The translations under genes and the position numbers were made by a program. A DNA stretch of 64,000 nt, from positions 2,577,001 through 2,641,000 of the forward strand of contig NKIZ01000001.1 of NCBI GenBank assembly GCA_002256425.1. Reading direction: 5' to 3'. This DNA comes from Alphaproteobacteria bacterium PA2 (lineage in GTDB: Bacteria; Pseudomonadota; Alphaproteobacteria; Caulobacterales; Caulobacteraceae). The notes below the pieces were generated by a model. It saw only the letters and a list, made by a program, of their open reading frames with translations. It did not search any database and had not been told where the DNA came from. Of this stretch, positions 18,002 through 27,265 are shown in pieces; the first letter of the stretch is position 1, and each line of letters starts with the position of its first letter.

Positions 18002-20185
18002 ATGGCCCTAGCCGGAACAAGCTACTTCTTCGAAACAATTACGGCGACCCAAGCGGCCGGCTTTACTGCAGCTGACACCCTGGTGTTCTCGACGGCGGGT
18101 TCCAAGAACACCGACGCAAGCGTGACCTATATTGCCGCCGTAGCGGCTTCCGGTGCATCACCGGCCATTCCTGCGCACATTTCGATCACCTTTGGTGGCG
18201 TGACCAAGGAATTTGGCGCGACCAGCAGCTTTGACGGCTTCACCTCGGCGACCGGCGGTCTGATCTTCTCGGACGGCTCCAAGCTGCTCCTGGGCGGTTC
18301 GGCCAATGATGCCTGGCTAACGGGCGCGACCACCACCGACGTGATCTATGGCGGCGGCGGAAATGACACCATCAGCAGCGCGGGTGGCGTGGCCAACAAG
18401 GGCTCGGACACCATTCAGGGCAATGCCGGCGACGACACCATCACCGGCAGCAGCAGCGCCGACGTGATCTACGGCGGCAAGGACAACGACTCCGTGACGG
18501 CCGGCGACGGCGCCAACAACGTCAACGGCAACCTGGGTAATGACAGCATCCTCGGCGGCGCCGACGCCGACACCCTGCTCGGCGGTCAAGGCGATGACAC
18601 GGTCAGCGGTGGCGCAGGCGCCAACTTCCTGAACGGCAACCTGGGCGATGACACCATCACCGATGGTAGTGACGGCACCAATACCTCCACCATCTTCGGT
18701 GAAGGCGGCAATGACTCTGTCGACAACTCAGCTGGCGGCAATGACTCCATCGATGCTGGCGACGGCAATGACAAGGTTCTCGGCGGCGCCGGCAATGAAT
18801 TTGTCTTCGGTGGTGCCGGCAATGACTCCATCAATGCTGCCGGAGGAGCCAATACCGTCAACGGTAATGCGGGCAATGACACCATCACGGCTGCAGGTGG
18901 CAATGACAGCCTCTATGGCGGTCAGGGGAACGACAATATCGACCTTGGCGAAGGCACGAACTGGGCCACTGGAAATCTGGGCGATGATACGCTTGTCGGC
19001 GGACAAGGTAATGACACTCTGCTCGGTGGTCAGGGAGATGACAATCTCAGCAGCACCGGCGGTGTCGACTTCCTGAACGGCAATCTTGGGAATGACACCC
19101 TGACGGCAAGCTCTGGCGGTGGAGCAACCCTGCTCGGCGAAGACGGCAACGACTCCCTCACAGGCGGTTCGTCCAACGACAGCCTCGATGGCGGCATTGG
19201 CAATGACTGGCTGTCCGGAGGGGGCGGGTCAGACACAATGGTCGGCGGAGAAGGCAACGACTCCATCACCCAGACCGGGTCTGGCAAGTCCTCCATCGAT
19301 GCAGGGGCTGGAGACGACAATCTCAATGATACGTCGTCCGGAAATGACACTATCTCCATGGGCGACGGCAACGACACTCTGACGGCTGGGGGCGGCAATG
19401 ACGTCATCTCCCTTGGCGCCGGCAATGACAGTTTCAACCAGGTAATTTTTGCATCTAACGATTCAATCGACGCAGGGGATGGAAATGACACCGTCCGAGG
19501 CCTGTCAGGCGATTTCTCGATCGCTGGAGCGGCCGGCAATGACTCCATCTATGGTCAAAATGGCAATGACACCCTGATCGGCGGAGAAGGGAACGATACG
19601 ATCACCGCGACGGGGATCAGTGTGGGTTCCGGCAACTGCATCATCGATGGCGGCATCGGCGATGACTTGCTGACCGGCGGCACGGGTAACGACACAATTA
19701 CCGGCGGCGACGGTGCGGACTCGATCATAGACACGATTAACGGCAATGATTCGATCGACGGCGGCAACGGAGCGGATACCATTGCCGGAGGCATAGGCAA
19801 TGACACCATTGCCGGTGGCCTCGACGTGGACAAGCTTACCGGCGGCGGCGGAATTGACCGTTTCGTATTCACGCCCGGCACCTCGATCAGCGCGACGCCA
19901 GACACCATCACCGACTTCACGGCCGGCGCAGGTGGCGACATCATCTCCTCAACCGTTGTCGGAAGCGCCGCCAACTTCGTGAACAGCAATGTCTTCGCGA
20001 CCTATGCGCTGGCTCAGACCGCAGCTGCGGCCCTGATCAGCACAGGCAATACGGATATTGTCGCCGTCACGGTTGGCGCCGACGCCTATGTCTTCATCGA
20101 CAATGGCGGGAACAACGCGATAGGCTTGGCCATCAAGCTGACAGGTGTGTCTGCGGCCAATCTGGTTGCTACCAACTTCATCTAG
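18002..20185 (+). CDS. RTX calcium-binding beta-roll protein
   Basis: 727 aa. Likely exported by a type I system and folded by calcium outside the cell. There is no Sec signal peptide. Residues 1-115 form a non-repeat N-terminal domain. About residues 116-620 hold roughly forty GGxGxDxU nonapeptides, including many GNDTIT/GNDSI forms and a recurring GN-LGNDT variant. The last 110 residues (DRFVFTPGTSI, TITDFTAG, final VATNFI) look like the C-terminal secretion domain of RTX proteins. No protease or lipase domain is visible, so it may be a surface-layer, adhesin or matrix protein. No ABC/HlyD/TolC genes are adjacent. A leader hairpin and a strong terminator bracket it. Confidence 0.85.
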   Translation: MALAGTSYFFETITATQAAGFTAADTLVFSTAGSKNTDASVTYIAAVAASGASPAIPAHISITFGGVTKEFGATSSFDGFTSATGGLIFSDGSKLLLGGSANDAWLTGATTTDVIYGGGGNDTISSAGGVANKGSDTIQGNAGDDTITGSSSADVIYGGKDNDSVTAGDGANNVNGNLGNDSILGGADADTLLGGQGDDTVSGGAGANFLNGNLGDDTITDGSDGTNTSTIFGEGGNDSVDNSAGGNDSIDAGDGNDKVLGGAGNEFVFGGAGNDSINAAGGANTVNGNAGNDTITAAGGNDSLYGGQGNDNIDLGEGTNWATGNLGDDTLVGGQGNDTLLGGQGDDNLSSTGGVDFLNGNLGNDTLTASSGGGATLLGEDGNDSLTGGSSNDSLDGGIGNDWLSGGGGSDTMVGGEGNDSITQTGSGKSSIDAGAGDDNLNDTSSGNDTISMGDGNDTLTAGGGNDVISLGAGNDSFNQVIFASNDSIDAGDGNDTVRGLSGDFSIAGAAGNDSIYGQNGNDTLIGGEGNDTITATGISVGSGNCIIDGGIGDDLLTGGTGNDTITGGDGADSIIDTINGNDSIDGGNGADTIAGGIGNDTIAGGLDVDKLTGGGGIDRFVFTPGTSISATPDTITDFTAGAGGDIISSTVVGSAANFVNSNVFATYALAQTAAAALISTGNTDIVAVTVGADAYVFIDNGGNNAIGLAIKLTGVSAANLVATNFI

Positions 20186-20211
20186 GCTGGATGTTCAGCA
20201 AGAGAGTTTTG

Positions 20212-20239
20212 GGGCCGTCTCGCAAGGGGCGGCCCTTTT
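20212..20239 (+). terminator. intrinsic terminator after RTX gene
   Basis: A 10-bp stem (GGGCCGTCTC with GGGGCGGCCC, two G-U pairs) closed by a GCAA tetraloop and followed by TTTT. This is a textbook rho-independent terminator. Confidence 0.88.
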
Positions 20240-20284
20240 GCTGTTCAGGCCTCAACTGAAATCGAAGGCTGACTTTGGCCTTGC

Positions 20285-21691
20285 CTAGCCCTCAAACGTC
20301 CCCGCATACCGCTCCCGCAGCAGGTTCTTCTGGACCTTGCCCATCGCATTACGTGGCAGATCTTCCACGAAGAATATCCGCTTGGGCGCCTTGAAGGCGG
20401 CCAGCTGGGTCCGGCAAGCGGCGATCATGGCCGCATCGTCGCCCTTGCCGATCACCACGGCGCACACCGCTTCCCCGAAATCGGGGTGGGGCAGGCCTAT
20501 GACGGCGGACTCCGTGACCCCGTCCATCTCATCGAGGATTAGTTCGATCTCCTTGGGATAGACATTGAAGCCCCCCGAAATGATCAGGTCCTTGGCCCGC
20601 CCCGAAATCCAGACCCGCCCGTCGGGATCGCGGCGCCCCACATCGCCGGTTATGAAATAGCCGTCGGCCGTGAACTCCTCGGTGGTCTTTTCCGGCATGC
20701 GCCAATAGGCCGAAAAGACGCTGGGCCCCTTGATCTCGATGACCCCGGTCTCCTCCCCGCCGCCGATCCGAAGATCCACTCCCGGCAGGGGATAGCCCAC
20801 ACTCCCAGCCAGCCGGTCACCGGTCAGCGGATTGGTGGTGATGATCACAGCCTCGCTCATGCCGTAGCGCTCAAGAATGGTTTGACCGGTCCGCGTCTGG
20901 AACTCGGCGAAGGTCGATGGCAGCAGGGGCGCAGATCCGCAGACGAACAGGCGCATGTGCGCCGCCCTTTCCCGGGTAAAGTCGGGATTGGCCAGCAGGC
21001 GCGTATAGAAGGTCGGCACGCCCATCATGACGGTTGCGTCAGCCAGGCCCTTCAGCACCTGGGCGTCGTCGAACTTCGGCAACCAGATCATGGGCGTTCC
21101 GGACAGGAAGGCGCAGTGCAGGGCGACAAACAGACCATGGACGTGAAAGATCGGCAGGGCGTGGAGCAGGACATCACTTGCTGAAAAGCCCCAGGCCTGA
21201 TGCAGGGCCAGGGCGTTTGACGCCAGATTGCCGTGGGTCAGCATGGCCCCCTTGGAGCGCCCGGTCGTGCCGCTGGTGTAGATGATCGAGGCCAGGTCTG
21301 CTGATGTCCGCGGCACGGCCTTCGAGAGCGGCTCTGCATCCTGTGCGCCCGCCACATATCCCACCGCGTCCTGGATGAAGAGCCTGGGCTCGGCATCCTT
21401 CAGGAAGTAATCCACCTCCCCTGGGGTGTAGGCGCTGTTCAGGGGAAGGAAGACCGCGCCAGCCATGAGCGTCGCGAGATAGATCATCACCGCCTCCGGA
21501 GACTTCTCAACCTGCAGGGCCACGCGGTCGCCAGGGACAACCCCCTCAGCGACCAGTCGCCCGGCTATGGCCGCCACCTTGGCCTGCACAAGATTGTACG
21601 AAATGGACTCCCCATCGAGCAGCCGGAAACAGACCCGATCCGGGGCCGTAGGAAAGCGCGAGGACAGCAACTCATAGAGATTGTCAGACAT
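20285..21691 (-). CDS. matB: malonyl-CoA synthetase (AMP-forming)
   Basis: 468 aa. It activates malonate with ATP and CoA to malonyl-CoA. The AMP-binding P-loop (IIYTSGTTGRSKGAMLTHGNL) is followed by LPIFHVHGLFVALH, ERYGMSEAVI, YFITGDVGR, the hinge/ISGRAKDLIISGGFNVYPKEIE region and catalytic Lys in PRNAMGKVQK. From memory the sequence closely resembles rhizobial and Rhodopseudomonas MatB, including ASNAL and MMGVPTFYTRLL. The start is the ATG at 21691. Upstream codons extend antisense to the next gene and are rejected. It is divergent from the beta-helix gene. Confidence 0.82.
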   Translation of the reverse strand: MSDNLYELLSSRFPTAPDRVCFRLLDGESISYNLVQAKVAAIAGRLVAEGVVPGDRVALQVEKSPEAVMIYLATLMAGAVFLPLNSAYTPGEVDYFLKDAEPRLFIQDAVGYVAGAQDAEPLSKAVPRTSADLASIIYTSGTTGRSKGAMLTHGNLASNALALHQAWGFSASDVLLHALPIFHVHGLFVALHCAFLSGTPMIWLPKFDDAQVLKGLADATVMMGVPTFYTRLLANPDFTRERAAHMRLFVCGSAPLLPSTFAEFQTRTGQTILERYGMSEAVIITTNPLTGDRLAGSVGYPLPGVDLRIGGGEETGVIEIKGPSVFSAYWRMPEKTTEEFTADGYFITGDVGRRDPDGRVWISGRAKDLIISGGFNVYPKEIELILDEMDGVTESAVIGLPHPDFGEAVCAVVIGKGDDAAMIAACRTQLAAFKAPKRIFFVEDLPRNAMGKVQKNLLRERYAGTFEG

Positions 21692-21784
21692 GGCCCGGAT
21701 CCGCAGACAGAGGATTGCGTTCCGCGCGGTAACACGATCAATCTGGCCCGCATAGGTCGCGCAAGACGCCCTGAGGAGGACGCC

Positions 21785-22993
21785 ATGAAATCCCTGCCCC
21801 TTACCCTGATCGGCCTGCTGCTGGCCGGCGTGGCCAATGCAAAGACCCTTGAGGTCCCTGCCGGTCCGGACGCCCAGGAGCGGGTGCAGACCGCACTGCT
21901 GGATGCAAGGCCAGGGGATGTCGTCGCCCTTGGCGCAGGGCGGTTCGACCTCAGCGATGGTCTGTCCCTGGACATCCCCAATGTGACCGTCCGTGGCGCC
22001 GGAGAGGCCAGGACCATACTCTCCTTCGCCGGCCAGAAGGGCGCCGGAGAAGGTCTGCTGATCACCTCCAGCGGGGTCACGGTCCGGGACCTGACGGTCC
22101 AGGATTCCCGAGGGGACGGGATCAAGTCCAAGGGCGTCGATCAGATCAGCTTCCTCAGCCTGACCGTCGAATGGACAGGCGGCCCGAAGGCCACCAATGG
22201 CGCCTATGGGGTCTATCCCGTGGCCTCCACCAATGTGCTCATCGACCGTGTCACCGTGCGCGGCGCTTCCGACGCCGGGATCTATGTTGGGCAGTCGAAG
22301 AACATCATCGTCCGCAACAGCAGGGCCGAATTCAATGTCGCCGGGATCGAGATCGAAAACTCGATGAACGCCGACGTCTACGACAATGTCGCGACCCGCA
22401 ACGCCGGCGGCATACTGGTCTTTGACCTGCCGGATCTGCCCCAGATGGGTGGACACTCCACCCGGATCTTCCGAAATCAGGTCATCGACAATGACACGCC
22501 GAACTTCGCTCCGAAGGGCAATATCGTCGCCGGTGTTCCGACGGGGACCGGGGTCATGCTCATGGCCAATCGCGATGTCCATGTGTTTGAGAACACGATC
22601 AGCGGCAACCAGACCACCGGCGTGATGATCATCGCCTACATCCAGGACTTCACGGACAAGACCTATAATCCCCTGCCGCGGGACATGGTGGTTCGCGACA
22701 ACACATTTGGCCGCAATGGCTGGGACCCCAATCTTGCTGGCGGCCCCATGCTCGCCAAGGCCCTCGGCGGCGCCCTGCCCCCGGTTCTCTGGGATGGCGT
22801 AAGCCAGGCTGGCGGTGTGTCAGCCCCGGTCAAGCTTTGGCTTAAGGACGGGCCTGTCCTCAATCTCCGCCTGCCCAAGGCCGGCGCCCTGGACGCCGCC
22901 AATCCGGATGTCCTGGCAAGTCTGGGATCCCCCGGCCAGGCTGAACCCAGGCCCGTCGTCCTGCCGGCGGCCCAGGCCAAACTCAAGCCGTGA
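21785..22993 (+). CDS. exported parallel beta-helix repeat protein
   Basis: 402 aa with ribosome site GAGGAGG. An N-terminal signal peptide of about 19 residues ends ANA. The body is a right-handed beta-helix built from short repeats such as NVTVRGAG, GVTVRDLTV, NVLIDRVTV and NIIVRNSRAEFNVAGIEI. I recall this protein type (TIGR03805) as being paired with the HNE_0200/SO_2930-type diheme cytochrome, and such a gene follows with a 4-base GTGA overlap. The substrate is unknown. A carbohydrate- or copper-handling role would be guesswork. Confidence 0.8.
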   Translation: MKSLPLTLIGLLLAGVANAKTLEVPAGPDAQERVQTALLDARPGDVVALGAGRFDLSDGLSLDIPNVTVRGAGEARTILSFAGQKGAGEGLLITSSGVTVRDLTVQDSRGDGIKSKGVDQISFLSLTVEWTGGPKATNGAYGVYPVASTNVLIDRVTVRGASDAGIYVGQSKNIIVRNSRAEFNVAGIEIENSMNADVYDNVATRNAGGILVFDLPDLPQMGGHSTRIFRNQVIDNDTPNFAPKGNIVAGVPTGTGVMLMANRDVHVFENTISGNQTTGVMIIAYIQDFTDKTYNPLPRDMVVRDNTFGRNGWDPNLAGGPMLAKALGGALPPVLWDGVSQAGGVSAPVKLWLKDGPVLNLRLPKAGALDAANPDVLASLGSPGQAEPRPVVLPAAQAKLKP

Positions 22994-24042
22994 GGCGGCT
23001 CTTCGCCCTGATTGCGGCGGTTGCCTGTCTTGGGGCCGCGCCAGCTCCGGTGGACCTTGCCGCCCTGATGGCGGAAAAGCCGGCCGCAAAACTGGCAGCC
23101 TATCGGCTGTTCCTGGACGAAGGTGGACGCCGTCCCAATGAGGGCGTTACGCCCTATTCCCTGAATACGCCCCTGTTCACCGACTATGCCGACAAGGAAC
23201 GGTATCTCTACCTGCCGCCAGGCCGGTCGGCCCGGTACCGCGCCAGGGGCGTTCTTGACCTTCCGGTTGGCGCGACCCTGGTCAAGACCTTCTCCTATCC
23301 GGCGGACCTGCGCCGGCCGGGAGAAGCATCCCGTTCCGTGGAAACCCGCATTCTCGTCCGCAAGGCAAAGGGATGGGAGGCGCAAACCTATGTCTGGAAT
23401 GCAGATCAGACCGAGGCGGTGCTCAAGCGCGCCGGCACGCGCCTGACGGTCAATACGCTGGACAAGTCCGGCCGCCCCCTGGCCATCGACTATGCCGTTC
23501 CCAACACGAACCAGTGCAAGGAATGCCACTCCCAATCCGGAACCCTCGTTCCGATCGGGCCCAAGGCGCGCAACCTCAATGGCTTGCACACCTATACAGG
23601 GGGTCAGGAAAACCAGCTCCAGCATCTACGAAACGCAGGTCTGCTGATTGGTCTGCCTTCCCCGGAGAAGATTCCGAAAACGGAGGACTGGACAGACTTG
23701 CAGGTCCCGTTGGCTGACCGGGCCCGCGCCTATCTCGACGCCAATTGCGGCCATTGTCACTCCGCCCGAGGCATGGCCAGCAATTCCGGACTCTTCCTCG
23801 ACTGGGAGACGCAGAAGCCAAGCCAGCTTGGTGTGGGAAAGCGCCCTGTGGCGGCCGGTAGGGGATCGGGAGGATTGGATTTCGACATCGCCCCGGGAGA
23901 TCCGGACCAGTCCATCCTGTTCTACAGAATGGCTTCCCTTGAACCCGGCGTCATGATGCCGGAACTGGGGCGATCCCTGATCCACCAGGAGGGCCTGGAT
24001 CTGATCCGGGAATACCTGGCAAAAATGCCCCCGCCGCGTTGA
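22990..24042 (+). CDS. periplasmic diheme cytochrome c-like protein (SO_2930/HNE_0200 type)
   Basis: 350 aa, GTG start overlapping the beta-helix stop. A signal peptide of about 18-20 residues is followed by a periplasmic body with two CxxCH heme sites (CKECH and CGHCH). It also has the family marker NTPLFTDYADKERYLYLPPG and MMPELGRSLIHQEGLDLI, where Met could be a heme ligand. It probably accepts electrons from, or works on, the same partner as the beta-helix protein. This is a translationally coupled pair. Confidence 0.8.
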   Translation: MRRLFALIAAVACLGAAPAPVDLAALMAEKPAAKLAAYRLFLDEGGRRPNEGVTPYSLNTPLFTDYADKERYLYLPPGRSARYRARGVLDLPVGATLVKTFSYPADLRRPGEASRSVETRILVRKAKGWEAQTYVWNADQTEAVLKRAGTRLTVNTLDKSGRPLAIDYAVPNTNQCKECHSQSGTLVPIGPKARNLNGLHTYTGGQENQLQHLRNAGLLIGLPSPEKIPKTEDWTDLQVPLADRARAYLDANCGHCHSARGMASNSGLFLDWETQKPSQLGVGKRPVAAGRGSGGLDFDIAPGDPDQSILFYRMASLEPGVMMPELGRSLIHQEGLDLIREYLAKMPPPR

Positions 24043-24114
24043 CTTGCATCCAATGTCCCCCTTTGCTCGTATTGATGACGTGAAAAGCGTCACAGGGTGT
24101 GCGGAGGAAAGTCT

Positions 24115-24555
24115 ATGGCGCAGCAAGCAAGCCTGAAGCTGGATGTCATGAAGGCCCTGATCGCCGCCTGGTCCCGTGGCGATGTCGATGGGGCGCTTGA
24201 TCACATGACCGATGACATTGTCTGGCACTACGCCGCAGGCGTCGCGCCGCCGATACGCGGCAAGGCCAAGGCCCGGAAGTTTCTCGAGAATTTCAAATCG
24301 CAGGTAACCAACGTCAACTGGCGGATATTCGACTTCGCTGAGAACGGCGACCGTCTTTTTGTTGAAGGCGTGGACGAACACACTTCCACATCCGGGACGG
24401 TCATCGCGACCCCCTATGCCGGGGTGCTGGAGTTCCGCGGCAACCTCATCTGCGCCTGGCGCGACTATGTTGATGTCGGCGTCATGGAAGCCCAGCGTGG
24501 CGGTGCGCCGGCCTCAGCCTGGGCGGCGGACCTGACCGCCAGGCCGGCGATTTGA
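24115..24555 (+). CDS. SnoaL/limonene-epoxide-hydrolase-like NTF2-fold protein
   Basis: 146 aa from ATG 24115, with GGAGGA upstream; an upstream GTG is less likely. The cone-shaped NTF2 fold is suggested by VMKALIAAWSRGDVDGALDHMTDDIVWHY and GVLEFRGNLICAWRDYVDVG. The last segment matches limonene-1,2-epoxide hydrolases, where Asp of WRDY is catalytic. It may hydrolyse an epoxide or act as a steroid/terpenoid-binding isomerase. It precedes a DUF1295 enzyme with a 70-base gap. Confidence 0.7.
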   Translation: MAQQASLKLDVMKALIAAWSRGDVDGALDHMTDDIVWHYAAGVAPPIRGKAKARKFLENFKSQVTNVNWRIFDFAENGDRLFVEGVDEHTSTSGTVIATPYAGVLEFRGNLICAWRDYVDVGVMEAQRGGAPASAWAADLTARPAI

Positions 24556-24625
24556 CCCCTTATCTGACTGCAGACAAACTCCAGACCGGCGTCCGCGCCG
24601 CCAGCCATACTTAGGAGCTCCCCCC

Positions 24626-25423
24626 ATGGAAATCGCCCAGCTCTTGGCGACCAACTTCGCGATCGTTTGCGCCTTCTTCCTGGCGTGCTGGGGGATCAAT
24701 GTCGTCATCAAGGATCCCAGCTTCGTCGACAGCCTCTGGGCGCTGGGCATGGTGGTGGTCGCCGTATCCACCTACTTCATGACCGGCGCACGGGGACCGC
24801 ACGCCACGGTCCTGACAGTTCTCTGCGCGATATGGGGATTGCGCCTGGGCCTTTACCTGCTCTGGCGCTGGCGCAAGAATGGCCCGGATCGGCGCTATGT
24901 CACCATGATGGGCAAGGCTCAATCAGAGCGGGGCTGGGGTTTTGCCAAGGCCAGCCTGATCCTTGTCTTCGCCCTGCAGGCGCCCCTGCAGTTCATTGTC
25001 TGTCTTCCGATCCAGCTCGGCCAGGTCGCCCAGACGACGCAACTGGGTCAACTGGCTACGGCGGGCATGTCGCTGGCCATCATCGGGATCTTCTTTGAAA
25101 CCGTTGGCGATTGGCAGCTGGCGCGCTTCAAGGGAAATCCGGCCAATGAAGGCAAGATCCTGGATACCGGCCTTTGGCGCTATACCCGCCACCCCAACTA
25201 TTTCGGCGACGCCTGCGTCTGGTGGGGTCTTTTCCTGATTGCCGCTGAAACCGGCCCGATCGGCATAGCCTCCCTGCCAGGCCCGATCCTCATCACCCTG
25301 CTCCTGACAAAGTGGAGCGGCGTGCCCACCACTGAAGGTCGTATGCGCCGCAAGCGTCCGGAATACATGGACTATGTGGCGCGGACCTCCGGGTTCATTC
25401 CCATGCTGCCCAAAAAGCTTTAG
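24626..25423 (+). CDS. DUF1295 membrane protein, steroid 5-alpha-reductase-like
   Basis: 265 aa with about seven hydrophobic segments. The C-terminal motif (DTGLWRYTRHPNYFGDACVWWG) is the NADPH-binding signature of the DUF1295/steroid reductase and isoprenylcysteine methyltransferase-like superfamily. PSFVDSLWALG is also characteristic. It probably reduces a lipid or steroid-like enone in the inner membrane. Its stop overlaps the convergent carotenoid oxygenase stop by 4 bases. Confidence 0.82.
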   Translation: MEIAQLLATNFAIVCAFFLACWGINVVIKDPSFVDSLWALGMVVVAVSTYFMTGARGPHATVLTVLCAIWGLRLGLYLLWRWRKNGPDRRYVTMMGKAQSERGWGFAKASLILVFALQAPLQFIVCLPIQLGQVAQTTQLGQLATAGMSLAIIGIFFETVGDWQLARFKGNPANEGKILDTGLWRYTRHPNYFGDACVWWGLFLIAAETGPIGIASLPGPILITLLLTKWSGVPTTEGRMRRKRPEYMDYVARTSGFIPMLPKKL

Positions 25424-26883
25424 GTGCTGGTGGCCAGCATTTCCCGACCCGCCCAAACCGCATGAGTTCCGCTGGAGATCTTGTGCGGTAGGGCGATCCT
25501 GCAGATCGGTCCCTTGGCTATGTCCCTGGCGTCCAGCAGAACGCACTCAGACCGGCCCTGGTTCTCGTCGATCAGAAAGCTCACCAGGTATCCGTCATCC
25601 TCGTCCACAGCCCCGATGCGGGGCGCGAACGGGGCTTCGCTGGCATAGACGCCTTCTGGCAGCATGAAGGTCGTACTTTCCCGGGTTTCCAGGTCGGTCT
25701 TGACGAAGCCCGTGAACAGGAACCAGCCGGGCTTGGCGACCGTTGAATACCCGTAGCGGTACTTCCGTCCGGCATACCTGGCGTTGATCATGCCAAATTC
25801 CATGATCCGCTCATCAAGATGCTCTTCCCGGGTCGAGCCGTCATTCAGGTTGAAGCGCCAGCGATGAAGCTTGGGGCGGAAGCTGTGCTCATCCAGAAAG
25901 GCCATCATGTGCTCATAGCCGGGCAGAGCATCCGTATGGGGCGCCGGAGTCGGATCCTCCTGGAAATACCCATCAAGGATGACCTCGTCGCCGTCCTCAT
26001 AGGCGTTCAGCCAGTGCAGCACATAGGTCGGCGCAGCCTCAAACCACCGCACCTCTCCACCCTGCCGGGGAACAAGCGCAAACCGGGACGGAATGCCCTC
26101 GTGGAACCGCACGGCATGGATGTTCCGCTCCAGCAGTTTTGCATCCCAGAATGCCGGTAGGTCGTTCAGAATGGCGTAGTTCTCGGTGAAGGCCATGTCA
26201 TGGGGCAGCCTCGGTCCGGGGACCGGCACCGGCTGGTAGACCTTGAGTTTGTCGTCTGCCCCCACCAGGCCGTAGTGCAGGTAGGGCGCATGCTTTGAAT
26301 AGTTGAAGAACATCAGCTCGCCAGTGTGCTCATCGACCTTGGGATGGGCTGAAATCCCGTCGATCGGCGTCCAGGGCGCCAGGCCCTCCGTCTCGAGCGT
26401 AAGGGGATCCAGGCGGTACCCCTCGCCGCATTGATAAAAGGTCGAGAGCGCCTTTCCGGCATGGACAACAATGTCAGTTGAGGACGAGTCCTTCAGGGAG
26501 CCATGGGCGCCCCAGCCCGGCCTTTTCGCCAATTGCACCGGGTCAGCCAGGCCACCCCACAACGAGCCACGGGCCTCCTGCTCGGCGGCGAATCCCCGGG
26601 TGCGCACGAAGCGGTTCCGATAGCTCGCCTTACCGCCGGAAAAGGCGATCTGGTGGATCATGCCATCCCCATCAAAGGGGTGATAACGGCCAAGGGGCTG
26701 ATGGATCTGGTTCTCGGTATTACGCAGATAGATCCCGCCCAGGTCATCGGGAATAGCCCCGAAGGTAACCTGCAGGTCGTCGACATCGACCTCTTCATGC
26801 AAAGGGGTCCAGGCCCCGTTGAGGTAAGGGTGGTTCGACGGGTTCAGCGTCGTGATGACTGCAGGAAGCCGATTGATCGACAT
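25420..26883 (-). CDS. carotenoid oxygenase family protein
   Basis: 487 aa. Nonheme-iron dioxygenases of this family cleave carotenoids, stilbenes or lignin-derived alkenes. The beta-propeller start (LGGIYLRNTENQ) and HPFDGDGMIH are visible. Likely iron-ligand His residues are in SAHPKVDE, the HDMAF region and the C-terminal SSGTHAVW. The substrate is not predictable; lignostilbene or apocarotenoid cleavage are both possible. It is followed by the opposing DUF1295 gene with overlapping stops. Confidence 0.85.
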   Translation of the reverse strand: MSINRLPAVITTLNPSNHPYLNGAWTPLHEEVDVDDLQVTFGAIPDDLGGIYLRNTENQIHQPLGRYHPFDGDGMIHQIAFSGGKASYRNRFVRTRGFAAEQEARGSLWGGLADPVQLAKRPGWGAHGSLKDSSSTDIVVHAGKALSTFYQCGEGYRLDPLTLETEGLAPWTPIDGISAHPKVDEHTGELMFFNYSKHAPYLHYGLVGADDKLKVYQPVPVPGPRLPHDMAFTENYAILNDLPAFWDAKLLERNIHAVRFHEGIPSRFALVPRQGGEVRWFEAAPTYVLHWLNAYEDGDEVILDGYFQEDPTPAPHTDALPGYEHMMAFLDEHSFRPKLHRWRFNLNDGSTREEHLDERIMEFGMINARYAGRKYRYGYSTVAKPGWFLFTGFVKTDLETRESTTFMLPEGVYASEAPFAPRIGAVDEDDGYLVSFLIDENQGRSECVLLDARDIAKGPICRIALPHKISSGTHAVWAGREMLATST

Positions 26884-26935
26884 GAGCGCCTTCTTTCCGG
26901 GTCTGCGTCAGTCTTCGCTTGCCCGAGCGCCCCTG

Positions 26936-27265
26936 TCAAAGGTCGGTCTTGACCCTGCGCGCCCTCAGGCGATTGGGCGGCGGGTCCATGGCGAAGTCGC
27001 CGACCTTGCCGACCCTGGCATTGCAGCTGGGGCACCGGACATCCTGGTCCTCCGGCGCGTCGGTCGGAGGATCAAATCCCTGTCCACAGGGCTTGCACTT
27101 CCAGCCGAACACCTGGGGCGGCGGAGGCGGCGGTTTCTGCGCCCGTGGCGGGCGGGAGGGCCGAGCAGGCCGCAAGGGCGCCAGCGGCTCGGGCCCCAGG
27201 GGACGAGTGACCACAACGCCAGGCTTGAGGCTCAGAGTCTTGCGGGGACGCGGTTCGTCGCTCAC
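26936..27265 (-). CDS. small zinc-ribbon protein of unknown function
   Basis: 109 aa. A Pro/Arg-rich N-terminal half (about 50 residues) leads to a CKPCGQGF...CPSC zinc ribbon, two CxxC knuckles 23 residues apart. The start overlaps the stop of the alpha/beta hydrolase gene by 4 bases (ATGA), so the two are probably cotranscribed. It is not a recognised family. It could bind nucleic acid or protein, but nothing shows which. Confidence 0.6.
   Translation of the reverse strand: MSDEPRPRKTLSLKPGVVVTRPLGPEPLAPLRPARPSRPPRAQKPPPPPPQVFGWKCKPCGQGFDPPTDAPEDQDVRCPSCNARVGKVGDFAMDPPPNRLRARRVKTDL

Noticed and set aside
18340..19860. Possible CRISPR or tandem DNA repeat array
   Set aside because: The repetition is a coding RTX beta-roll in one frame with variable codons and no conserved spacers.
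20285..22582. 765-aa extended malonyl-CoA synthetase
   Set aside because: The extra N-terminal part is antisense to the beta-helix gene; synthetase homology starts at 21691.
24039..24052. Second FixK-like box before the NTF2-like gene
   Set aside because: TTGAC-TTGC-ATCCA misses one more consensus base and has no supporting context.
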